From RGIG6178 sp045118975 (GTDB lineage: Bacteria > Bacillota_I > Bacilli_A > RFN20 > DUOF01): a stretch of DNA of 64,000 bases. A model generated the notes under the pieces. That model made no database searches, was not told the DNA's origin, and was given only the letters and a program-made list of their open reading frames with translations. Where the stretch lies: the NCBI GenBank assembly GCA_045118975.1, contig JBGVCT010000006.1, positions 1-64,000 on the forward strand, written 5' to 3'. Both the position numbers and the translations under genes were made by a program. Positions 14,550 through 23,154 of the stretch are shown in pieces. Position 1 is the first letter of the stretch. Each line of letters starts with the position of its first letter.

Positions 14550-16826
14550 ATGGATAAAATAGAATTACTTGCTCCTGCAGGAAGTTATGATGCCTTCATT
14601 AGCGCAATTAATAATGGCGCTGATGCAATCTATCTTGCTGGAGAACATTTCGGCGCTAGAGAAAAAGCGACTTTTACTAATGAAGAAATAATAGAGATGG
14701 TAAAGTATGCTCATGTTAGAGAAGTTAGAATTCATGTTGTTATTAATACTCTTATCTATGATGATGAAATGGATGAGGTAATGAAGTTTGTTGATTTTTT
14801 ATATAACAATGATGTGGATGCGGTTATTGTACAAGATTTAGGAGTAATCACAAGAATTCATAATGAATATCCAGATTTTGAAATTCATGCTTCAACTCAA
14901 TTAAATACAATGTCAGTCAAGTCAGCTAAAGTTTTGAAAGATTTAGGTGTTAGTCGTGTTATTCTTGCAAGGGAGGCATCTTTGGAGGATGCTATTAAGA
15001 TTAAGCAAGAAGTAGGAATAGATGTCGAAGTGTTTGCTCATGGTGCGTTGTGTATGGGGTATTCAGGACAATGTTTATTTTCTTCACTTACAATGAAAAA
15101 GAGTGGGAATAGAGGAGAATGCTTACAACTATGTAGATTGCCTTATAATTTGTTTAAAAATGGCCAAAAAATAGATACTGATAATTATTTGCTGAGTTGT
15201 AAGGATTTATCCACTATAGAACATGTTGATAAATTGATAAATGCAGGGATTACAAGTCTTAAGATTGAGGGAAGAGTTAAAAGTTCAAGTTATGTAGGAC
15301 AAGTTGTATCTGTATATAGAAAGTACATAGATGAATACTATAAAAATAATGAAATCAATATTGATTCAAAAGATATTGAAAACTTAAAGAAGGTCTTTAA
15401 TAGAGGATTTAGTAAAGGATATATATTTAATGAATTAAGTAAGGATATTGTAAATGCTTATAGACCAAATAATATTGGGATTAAAGTAGGAGAAGTTGTT
15501 GGTGTTAATGGAAATAAGGTTAGTATTAAATTAATTAGTGATCTCCATCAAGGCGATGGCATCAGAATTGTGAAAGATAAAGAAGATGTAGGTTTATTTG
15601 TGAATAAACTTTATAAAAAGGGATTACTAACAAATGAGGGAAAAACAGGAGAAACTATAAGCATTGATGTTTATGAAAAAGTTAATATAAAAGATAGTGT
15701 TTATAAAACAAGTGATGTGGTTTTAAATAAAGCTATAGAAGAGAAAAATAAGAAAGTTACAAAACGTTTTCCTATTGAGGTTAATGTTGAAGCTTATTGT
15801 GGTAAAACGTTGAAGATTAACGCAATAGATAACCTTGGAAATGAGGTTAATGTTGAAAGCGAATATATAATAGATGTGGCAAATAAAACTCCTACTAGTA
15901 AAGAGCGAATACAAGAGCAAGTTTCTAAGTTGAATGATTCTGTTTATTATTTAAATTCTTTCAAAATAGCAGGTGATGAAATGATTATTATCCCTATCAG
16001 TATTATCAATAAATTAAGAAATGATATGGTGGATAAATTAAACAAAAGAAGAGAAATGACTCACACAAGAAAGGGAAAACAAAATTTAAATTTAAAGAAT
16101 ATAGAAATAGATAAAGATGCATTTTCTTTTGTTTATAAAGCCAATAATAGAGAACAATATGATGTTCTTAGAGGGTATGTAGAGCCTGAATATATCTATT
16201 TTAATAATAGTGAATCTGTCTTTGCTTATCCAAGAATTTCAAATGGCATTATCAAACCGAATAATGAAAGTGTTTTAATCAATGAATTATCAGATATAGA
16301 TGATAATAAAAAAATGATTGCCAATGCATATTTAAATACCACAAATATTTATGCGTTATACACACTATATTCATTAGGATTTAAAAGAGTTACCTTATCT
16401 GTTGAAATGAGCAAAGAGAGGATAAAAAACTTGATTTCTAATTATATAAAAGAATTTAATCAAATTCCAAATGTGGAAGTTATAGCTTATGGAAAGATAG
16501 ATTTAATGATAACTAAGCATTGCCTTATAAATAAATATTTTTCTAATAAAGATAAGATGTGTGGAGAATGTAATAATGGTGATTTTTATTTATTGGATAG
16601 AAAGGGATATAAACTTGAACTCATTAATGATGGATTGTGTAATTTAAGAATATTAAATCCTAAAAAGTTACATCTTATTGAGGAAATAGATGAACTAAAA
16701 GATATGGGTGTAAGCAAGATTAGACTAGAGTTTACTGTTGAAAATAAAAAAGAAGTAATAGATGTAGTTGATGGTTATAATAATGGGCAATTAGAGCTAT
16801 TTGGTGTTACAAATGGGTATTATTAA
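14550..16826 (+). CDS. U32-family protein with DUF3656-type middle region (RlhA-like)
   Basis: A 758-residue member of peptidase family U32. The N-terminal barrel starts LLAPAGSYDAF and has the family signature around HGALCMGYSGQC with nearby cysteines (GECLQLC). The long central and C-terminal parts fit the DUF3656-containing subgroup, and a later CGEC pair is present. Characterised U32 proteins are now linked to tRNA or rRNA hydroxylation (TrhP, RlhA) and not to proteolysis. RlhA, which hydroxylates a 23S rRNA cytidine, is the long form and the closest model. Exact activity is inferred. It stands alone between two terminators. Confidence 0.8.
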   Translation: MDKIELLAPAGSYDAFISAINNGADAIYLAGEHFGAREKATFTNEEIIEMVKYAHVREVRIHVVINTLIYDDEMDEVMKFVDFLYNNDVDAVIVQDLGVITRIHNEYPDFEIHASTQLNTMSVKSAKVLKDLGVSRVILAREASLEDAIKIKQEVGIDVEVFAHGALCMGYSGQCLFSSLTMKKSGNRGECLQLCRLPYNLFKNGQKIDTDNYLLSCKDLSTIEHVDKLINAGITSLKIEGRVKSSSYVGQVVSVYRKYIDEYYKNNEINIDSKDIENLKKVFNRGFSKGYIFNELSKDIVNAYRPNNIGIKVGEVVGVNGNKVSIKLISDLHQGDGIRIVKDKEDVGLFVNKLYKKGLLTNEGKTGETISIDVYEKVNIKDSVYKTSDVVLNKAIEEKNKKVTKRFPIEVNVEAYCGKTLKINAIDNLGNEVNVESEYIIDVANKTPTSKERIQEQVSKLNDSVYYLNSFKIAGDEMIIIPISIINKLRNDMVDKLNKRREMTHTRKGKQNLNLKNIEIDKDAFSFVYKANNREQYDVLRGYVEPEYIYFNNSESVFAYPRISNGIIKPNNESVLINELSDIDDNKKMIANAYLNTTNIYALYTLYSLGFKRVTLSVEMSKERIKNLISNYIKEFNQIPNVEVIAYGKIDLMITKHCLINKYFSNKDKMCGECNNGDFYLLDRKGYKLELINDGLCNLRILNPKKLHLIEEIDELKDMGVSKIRLEFTVENKKEVIDVVDGYNNGQLELFGVTNGYY

Positions 16827-16846
16827 GGGTGTAAAAACACCCTTTT
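16825..16846 (+). terminator. Terminator after the U32 gene
   Basis: AAGGGTGT (16825-16832), loop AAAA, ACACCCTT (16837-16844), then T to 16846. It overlaps the stop codon. Confidence 0.85.
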
Positions 16847-16945
16847 AATTTAGCGAATTTAAAATAATTAAAAATATTTAATAAATATTTTTAAATATCT
16901 TAATTTATATCATGATACATGCTAAAATATAGTGAGGTGAAAAAT

Positions 16946-17818
16946 ATGAAGCAATATATAGAGTTTGCAAAACACGTTTTAGAAAACGGAATGAAAAAAG
17001 GAGATAGAACAGGAACCGGAACCATATCTACATTTGGTTACCAATTTAGATGTGATTTATCTGAAGGTTTTCCTCTTCTTACAACAAAGAAGGTATTTTA
17101 TAAGGGAATATTGAAAGAACTACTATGGATTATTTCTGGTTCTACAAATATTAGACCATTAGTTTTAGATAATGTTAGAATTTGGAATGAGTGGCCATAT
17201 GAAACTTATAAAAAATCTCCTGATTTTAAAGGGGAACCTATTGAAGAATTTATTGAAAAAATTAAGGAAGATGAAGAGTTTGCAAAAAAATATGGCGAAT
17301 TAGGGCCTGTATATGGAAAACAATGGAGAGACTTCTTTGGAGTGGATCAATTATTAAAAGTTGAACATGATTTAAAAACTAATCCTTTTTCTAGAAGACA
17401 TATTATTTGTGCTTGGAATCCAAAAGAAGTTGATAATATGGCACTTCCTCCATGTCACGCATTTATTCAATTTTATGTAAGTGGGGATGGAAAAAAATTG
17501 TCTTGTCAGCTATATCAAAGAAGTGCGGATATTTTCTTAGGTGTTCCGTTTAATATTGCTTCATATGCAACATTACTAGCAATTATGGCTGATGTTTGTG
17601 GATATGAGGTTGGTGAATTTGTTCATACATTTGGAGATGCACATATATATTTAGATCACGTTGAGCAAATAAAAGAACAAATAAGTAGAGAACCTAAAGC
17701 TTTACCGAAATTAATTATTAAAAATCATCACGATAGCGTTGTGGATTATGTATATGAGGATTTTGAAATTGTTGATTATGATCCACATCCAGCAATTAAG
17801 GGTAAGGTGAGTGTTTAA
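16946..17818 (+). CDS. thyA: Thymidylate synthase
   Basis: A 290-residue ThyA that methylates dUMP to dTMP with methylenetetrahydrofolate. The catalytic cysteine lies in ALPPCHAFIQF. The arginines of SRRHII and the folate/dUMP motifs QRSADIFLGVPFNIASYA and HTFGDAHIY are intact. An in-frame ATG at 16919 is rejected: GAGGTGA at about 16934-16940 serves the ATG at 16946, giving the usual MKQYIEF-type N-terminus. The stop overlaps the folA start by one base (TAATG), so the enzyme that makes dihydrofolate and the one that recycles it are co-translated. Confidence 0.97.
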   Translation: MKQYIEFAKHVLENGMKKGDRTGTGTISTFGYQFRCDLSEGFPLLTTKKVFYKGILKELLWIISGSTNIRPLVLDNVRIWNEWPYETYKKSPDFKGEPIEEFIEKIKEDEEFAKKYGELGPVYGKQWRDFFGVDQLLKVEHDLKTNPFSRRHIICAWNPKEVDNMALPPCHAFIQFYVSGDGKKLSCQLYQRSADIFLGVPFNIASYATLLAIMADVCGYEVGEFVHTFGDAHIYLDHVEQIKEQISREPKALPKLIIKNHHDSVVDYVYEDFEIVDYDPHPAIKGKVSV

Positions 17819-18279
17819 TGCTTAAGGCTATAGTAGCTCATGACCCAAATAGAGTTATTGGTAATAATTTGGACATACCATGGCATATAAAAGAAGATTT
17901 TTTACATTTTAAACAGACTACAACAAACCATACTATTGTATATGGAAGTAAAACTTTTACATCTATGGGGAAAGCATTACCTAATAGACATAACATAGTC
18001 TTGAATTTTGACAAAAACTTTGATGCTCCAGGATGTGAGATAGTAACTTCTATTGATGAGATAGTTGATAGATATAAAGATAGTGATGAAGTTGTCTTTA
18101 TATGTGGTGGGGCTTCTATTTATAAACAGTTTTTACCATATTGCGAAGAACTTATTATATCTGAGGTAAAAAAAGAGTATGAGGGAAATGTTTTCTTCCC
18201 TGAATACCAAAATGATTTCATCTGTTATAAAGAAGATGAAAGAGAAGAATTTATAATCAAATATTATAAAAAGAAATAA
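17818..18279 (+). CDS. folA: Dihydrofolate reductase
   Basis: A 153-residue DHFR that reduces the dihydrofolate produced by ThyA. Characteristic elements are the N-terminal strand ending IGNNLDIPWHIKEDFLHFK with the catalytic acid in KEDF, YGSKTF with the NADPH-binding Thr, and FICGGASIYKQFL. Length is normal for a bacterial enzyme. It is coupled to thyA by a one-base overlap and followed after 46 nt by uvrA. Confidence 0.96.
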   Translation: MLKAIVAHDPNRVIGNNLDIPWHIKEDFLHFKQTTTNHTIVYGSKTFTSMGKALPNRHNIVLNFDKNFDAPGCEIVTSIDEIVDRYKDSDEVVFICGGASIYKQFLPYCEELIISEVKKEYEGNVFFPEYQNDFICYKEDEREEFIIKYYKKK

Positions 18280-18325
18280 TTTTATAAAGTATTAACCAAG
18301 TACTTTTAAGTAAAGGAGGTAATCT

Positions 18326-21157
18326 ATGTTAGATAAAATTGTAATTAAAGGCGCAAGAGAAAATAATTTGAAGAATATAGATTTGGAAATACCACGTAAT
18401 AAGTTTGTCGTGGTAACTGGAATAAGTGGAAGTGGAAAATCTACTCTTGCCTTTGATACTATCTATGCAGAAGGAGAAAGGCGCTACATGCAATCTTTGA
18501 GTGCATATGCTAGACAGTTTATGGGAGGAATGAAGAAGCCAGATGTTGATTATATTGAGGGATTATCACCATCAATATCAATAGATCAAAAAACAACTTC
18601 TCATAATCCTAGAAGTACTGTTGGAACGGTTACTGAAATATATGATTACTTTAGGTTACTATATGGAAGAATAGGTAGAGCGTATTGTCCTATTCATGGT
18701 TGTGAAATTAAAGGTGTTACAGTTAATCAAATATGTGAATATGTTTTAAGGCTAGAGGATGGTAGTAGAATAACTATCCTTTCACCACTTGTTAAAGAAG
18801 AAAAAGGGACACATAAAGATTTGATTGAAAAATTAATTAAAGAAGGATTCAATAGGGTTAGGGTTGATGGAGAAATATATCTTCTAGAAGAGGTTCCAGA
18901 ACTTGAAAAAAATAAAAAGCATACTATTGATATAGTTGTTGATAGAATTGTTAAAAAAGATGACTCTAAAGATAGGCTTATTGACTCATTAGAAACTTCC
19001 CTTAAGTGGAGTGATGGGATGGTTGTAATAAATCATGATGGTAATGATGATATTTATTCTACTAAGCATTCTTGTCCAAAATGTGGATTTTCAATTCCTA
19101 AACTAGAGCCAAGGCTATTTTCTTATAATACTCCACTTGGGGCATGTCCAGGATGTCATGGTTTAGGTGTTAAAGAACAATGTGATGTGGAAAGATTAAT
19201 CCAATATCCTGAAAAAACAATTAGAGAGGGAGGAATTCATTATTATAAAAATATAGTGGATTCTGAAAATATAGAATGGCAAGAATTTGTGTTTTTGTGC
19301 AAACAATATAATGTGAGTTTAGATAAGCCATTAAAAGAATTTAATGATGATGAATTAGACATTATATTGAATGGATCAAGGGAACCATTTAAATACACTA
19401 TTACAACAAAGAGCGGAAATGTAATGCACAGAAATGGTTTTATTGAAGGTGTTAAAAGAAGAATTGAAAGATTATATACTGAAACAACTTCTCAAATGAT
19501 GAGAGATATATATGGATATTACATGAGAGAAATTGAGTGTGATAAATGTCATGGAAATAGATTAAATGAAGCTGCTCTTAGTGTTAGATTAGGAAAATAT
19601 AATATTATGGAACTTTGTTCTTTAAGTGTAGAAAAAATACATAAATATATAACAGAGTTAAAACTTAGTGAACAAGAAGCTAGCATTGGTAATTTGGCAC
19701 TCAAGGAAATTAGATATAGATTAGAGTTTTTAATGAATGTAGGACTAGGATATCTTTCTTTAAAAAGAGTAGCATCATCTCTTTCTGGGGGAGAACTGCA
19801 AAGAATAAGGTTAGCGACTCAAATTGGTTCTAAATTGAGTGGAGTTTTATATGTGTTAGATGAACCATCTATTGGCTTGCATCAAAAGGATAATGCGATG
19901 TTGATAAATGCTTTAAAAGAAATGAGAGATTTAGGGAATACACTTATTGTAGTAGAACATGATGAAGAAACTATGCTTGAAAGCGATTATCTTATCGACA
20001 TAGGTCCTAGAGCAGGAGTTCATGGTGGAGAAGTGGTGGCTGTTGGTACGCCTCAAGAGGTTATGAAAAACAAGAATTCACTTACTGGCAGATATCTAAA
20101 TAAAGAATTAAAGATAGATGTTCCTAAAACAAGAAGAAAAGGAAATGGAAAGTTTATAGAAATTGAGGGTGCAAAAGAAAATAACTTAAAGAATATAAAT
20201 GTAAAAATACCATTGGGTTGTTTAGTTGTTGTAACTGGTGTTAGTGGAAGTGGAAAATCCACTTTAATTAATGAAACATTATATAAGAGTGCATTTAAAT
20301 ATTTAAATCCTAATACACATTTACATGCTGCTAAGTGTGATGGAGTGCATGGCTTGGAAAATATTGATAAAATTATAAATGTTAGCCAAGAACCAATAGG
20401 TAGAACTCCTAGAAGTAATCCTGCTACATATGTTGGTGTATTTGATGATATAAGAGACTTATTTACTCAAACCCCACTTGCAAAAGAAAGAGGGTATTTA
20501 AAAGGAAGATTTTCCTTTAATGTTCCTGGGGGAAGATGTGAAAAATGTCAAGGAGATGGTGTGATAAGAGTGCCAATGCATTTCTTACCAGATGTCTATG
20601 TGGAATGTGAAGAGTGTCATGGAAAAAGATATAATGAGCAAACTTTAGAAATCAAATATAAAGAAAAGAATATTTATGATATACTAGACATGACAATAGA
20701 AGATGCTTATTTGTTTTTTGAAAATATACCATCTATTAAAAGAAAAATAAAAGCACTTATTGATGTGGGATTAGGATATGTTAAAGTTGGTCAAAGTGCA
20801 CTTACTTTATCAGGAGGAGAAGCACAAAGGGTAAAACTTGCAAATGAACTTCAAAGAAGAAGTACAGGGCAAACTTTATATGTACTAGACGAACCGACAA
20901 CAGGTTTACACATAGATGATGTTAAAAGGCTTATGGGTGTAATATCTAGAATTGTGGATAATGGTGATAGTGTTGTTATTATTGAACATAATCTAGATGT
21001 TATAAAGTTAGCAGACTATATTATTGATTTAGGGCCTGATGGAGGAGATAATGGAGGTATGGTGATTGCCAAAGGCACACCAGAACAGGTAAGTAAAGTG
21101 GCAAAAAGCTATACTGGTAAGTATTTGGCTAAGTTGCTAAAAGAAAAGAATGATTGA
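18326..21157 (+). CDS. uvrA: Excinuclease ABC subunit A
   Basis: A 943-residue damage-recognition ATPase of nucleotide excision repair. It has two ABC modules with Walker A sequences GISGSGKST and GVSGSGKST, and ABC signatures SLSGGELQR and TLSGGEAQR. The zinc-binding cysteines are at CPKCGF...CPGCHG and CEKCQG...CEECHG. Length is normal. AAAGGAGG lies 8 nt before the ATG. No uvrB adjoins it. Downstream lgt begins 10 nt after the stop, so repair and lipoprotein genes share a transcript here. Confidence 0.98.
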   Translation: MLDKIVIKGARENNLKNIDLEIPRNKFVVVTGISGSGKSTLAFDTIYAEGERRYMQSLSAYARQFMGGMKKPDVDYIEGLSPSISIDQKTTSHNPRSTVGTVTEIYDYFRLLYGRIGRAYCPIHGCEIKGVTVNQICEYVLRLEDGSRITILSPLVKEEKGTHKDLIEKLIKEGFNRVRVDGEIYLLEEVPELEKNKKHTIDIVVDRIVKKDDSKDRLIDSLETSLKWSDGMVVINHDGNDDIYSTKHSCPKCGFSIPKLEPRLFSYNTPLGACPGCHGLGVKEQCDVERLIQYPEKTIREGGIHYYKNIVDSENIEWQEFVFLCKQYNVSLDKPLKEFNDDELDIILNGSREPFKYTITTKSGNVMHRNGFIEGVKRRIERLYTETTSQMMRDIYGYYMREIECDKCHGNRLNEAALSVRLGKYNIMELCSLSVEKIHKYITELKLSEQEASIGNLALKEIRYRLEFLMNVGLGYLSLKRVASSLSGGELQRIRLATQIGSKLSGVLYVLDEPSIGLHQKDNAMLINALKEMRDLGNTLIVVEHDEETMLESDYLIDIGPRAGVHGGEVVAVGTPQEVMKNKNSLTGRYLNKELKIDVPKTRRKGNGKFIEIEGAKENNLKNINVKIPLGCLVVVTGVSGSGKSTLINETLYKSAFKYLNPNTHLHAAKCDGVHGLENIDKIINVSQEPIGRTPRSNPATYVGVFDDIRDLFTQTPLAKERGYLKGRFSFNVPGGRCEKCQGDGVIRVPMHFLPDVYVECEECHGKRYNEQTLEIKYKEKNIYDILDMTIEDAYLFFENIPSIKRKIKALIDVGLGYVKVGQSALTLSGGEAQRVKLANELQRRSTGQTLYVLDEPTTGLHIDDVKRLMGVISRIVDNGDSVVIIEHNLDVIKLADYIIDLGPDGGDNGGMVIAKGTPEQVSKVAKSYTGKYLAKLLKEKND

Positions 21158-21167
21158 GGTGAAAGGT

Positions 21168-22226
21168 ATGAATTTTCTTGAAATAACTCCATATGTATTT
21201 GGAGAGAGTGGATTAACATGGTATTCGATATTTGTTTTGTCTGGGGCGCTTTTGACATTAATAATATCTAATTTTTTGTATAGGAAAGATCCAGAAAGTA
21301 AAAAGTGTCCAGATTTAGTATTTAATACTTTTTTAGTTGGTTTCCCTATGGGACTAGTTGGAGCTAGATTATGGTTTGTATTAAGCGAACTAGAATGGTA
21401 TATGGCAAATCCAATTGAAATTCTTATGGTATGGGAAGGTGGACTTGCTATACAGGGTGGAGTTATATTGGGTGCTGTTTGTGGTATATGGTATGCAATG
21501 CATTCTATGAAAAAGCACGGCATGAAACTTAAGATTACTACTTTAATGGATATGATTATTCCGAATATTTTAATAGCACAAGTTTGTGGTAGATGGGGTA
21601 ATTTTTTCAATAGAGAAGTATATGGAGAGTGTGTAGATCAAGTTTATGCTTTAAAGAATTGGTGGATGCTTCCTAATTGGTTAGTTGAAAATATGAAGGG
21701 TGGATTTTCAGGAGGAGTGTATGTCTCTTGTCCTGTTAATCAATATGCACAACCCTTATTCCTATACGAGGGCTTATTAAACTTTGTTGGATTTATTTTG
21801 CTTACTGTTGTTTTAAGAAAGTATTTCAAAAAGAGAATCGATGGAACTTTAAGTGCAGGATATTTAATTTGGTATGGAACAGTGAGACTTTGCCTAGAAG
21901 GTTTCAGAAACGAAAAATTTATTATGCGTTGGGGATTAGTTAGTCAATCAGAAGTAACATCTATTGCCTATATTGTTTTAGGTATATTATTTATTGCTGC
22001 ACTTTATGTTGTGGAATATTTTTCTAACAAAAGAATTGAAGCGGGATTAGATAAATTAACTACTACAACATATGTTTCATCTCAAGTTCTTGCAGATAAA
22101 AAAGAAGATAATAGTGTGGAAAAAGAAGATACGCAAGAAGAGACTAAAGATAAAGAAATTAACAAAAAGATTGCTGCGGCTAGAAAAACAAAAACTGGTA
22201 GTAAAAAGGTAAAAAAAGATGAATGA
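21168..22226 (+). CDS. lgt: Prolipoprotein diacylglyceryl transferase
   Basis: A 352-residue membrane enzyme that transfers diacylglycerol from phosphatidylglycerol to the lipobox cysteine of prolipoproteins. The family signature GRWGNFFNREVYG is intact, and about seven membrane segments are visible. The last 55 residues form a charged Lys/Glu tail not needed for the family. An ATG at 21150 is in frame, but GAGGTGAAAGG (21155-21165) points to the ATG at 21168. It overlaps trxB by 8 nt. The four lipoproteins at 50390-57511 are likely substrates. Confidence 0.95.
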   Translation: MNFLEITPYVFGESGLTWYSIFVLSGALLTLIISNFLYRKDPESKKCPDLVFNTFLVGFPMGLVGARLWFVLSELEWYMANPIEILMVWEGGLAIQGGVILGAVCGIWYAMHSMKKHGMKLKITTLMDMIIPNILIAQVCGRWGNFFNREVYGECVDQVYALKNWWMLPNWLVENMKGGFSGGVYVSCPVNQYAQPLFLYEGLLNFVGFILLTVVLRKYFKKRIDGTLSAGYLIWYGTVRLCLEGFRNEKFIMRWGLVSQSEVTSIAYIVLGILFIAALYVVEYFSNKRIEAGLDKLTTTTYVSSQVLADKKEDNSVEKEDTQEETKDKEINKKIAAARKTKTGSKKVKKDE

Positions 22227-23082
22227 AATTTATGACGTCATTATAGTTGGCTCTGGCCCTGCAGGTATGAGTTGTGCACTGTATGCTGCTAGAGCAAACA
22301 AAAAAACACTAGTTATAGAGAAAGAGTGTCCAGGTGGAAAAATGATTACTGCTAAATCTATAGATAATTATATAGGAGGAGCAAGTGACCCATTTAAATT
22401 GTCTAGTGATATGTTTTCTCAAATGACTAAGAGTGGGGTAAAATATGTTACTGGGAATGTGACATTCATAAACAAAGAAGAAGATTTAATAAGAGTGGTT
22501 CTTACTAATGCAAAAGAATATGTGGGTAAAACACTTGTTTTAGCAATAGGTGGTAAGGTCAGCGACACTAATTTTAAGTATCATCATTATCTTAATAAAG
22601 GTTTATCGTATTGTGCGGTTTGTGATGGGTCATTTTATGTTGGTAAAAGGGTTGCAATAATTGGGGATAATGAGGCTGTGGAAAACAGTGTGGATTATTT
22701 ATCAGGGATTGCTAGTAATATTTATTTCATAAATATTGAGGATAAAAAATCCACTAAAGAAAATGTGGAAAACTTTACCAATGTTGTTGATTTTGAAATA
22801 GGTGGAGAGAATGTTGTAGAATACATAAAAATAGGTGATAAAGAAATACGTGTAGATGGGGTATTTTATGAAGTAAAATCCAATAATTTTAGTGGTTTTA
22901 TAGATCAAATAGAAAATGAAAATGGTTTTATAAAAACTAACTCTAATATGGAAACAAGTATACCGGGGATATTTGCTGCTGGTGATATTGTTTCGGGCAG
23001 TGTTAAACAGGTTGTTGTAGCAGCTTCCCAAGGTGCAATTGCAGCATTAAGTGCCATAAAATATATAAATAAAAATAAATAA
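22219..23082 (+). CDS. trxB: Thioredoxin reductase-like flavoprotein
   Basis: A 287-residue FAD/NADPH enzyme of the thioredoxin reductase family. The FAD-binding start is VIIVGSGPAGMSCALYAAR, the redox pair is CAVC in SYCAVCDGSFY, and a C-terminal AAGDIV FAD motif is present. It is shorter than typical TrxB (305-320), mainly in the NADPH domain, where the nucleotide motif reads AIIGDNEAVEN and not GGGDSA. That divergence leaves open whether thioredoxin and NADPH are the true partners. It overlaps lgt by 8 nt. Confidence 0.85.
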   Translation: MNEIYDVIIVGSGPAGMSCALYAARANKKTLVIEKECPGGKMITAKSIDNYIGGASDPFKLSSDMFSQMTKSGVKYVTGNVTFINKEEDLIRVVLTNAKEYVGKTLVLAIGGKVSDTNFKYHHYLNKGLSYCAVCDGSFYVGKRVAIIGDNEAVENSVDYLSGIASNIYFINIEDKKSTKENVENFTNVVDFEIGGENVVEYIKIGDKEIRVDGVFYEVKSNNFSGFIDQIENENGFIKTNSNMETSIPGIFAAGDIVSGSVKQVVVAASQGAIAALSAIKYINKNK

Positions 23083-23108
23083 GGATGCTTTATAAGTGTC
23101 CTTTTTTT
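23081..23108 (+). terminator. Terminator after trxB
   Basis: A ten-pair stem 23081-23090 / 23094-23103 (two G-U pairs) with a TAT loop and T to 23108. It overlaps the trxB stop codon and probably ends the uvrA-lgt-trxB transcript. Confidence 0.85.
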
Positions 23109-23154
23109 GTTATTAAAATTCGACTTACTTAATAGATTTAAATAGGTGAGCAAA

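Noticed and set aside
16919..16945. Earlier ATG for thyA
   Set aside because: GAGGTGA falls between it and the ATG at 16946, and the ThyA N-terminus aligns with the later start.
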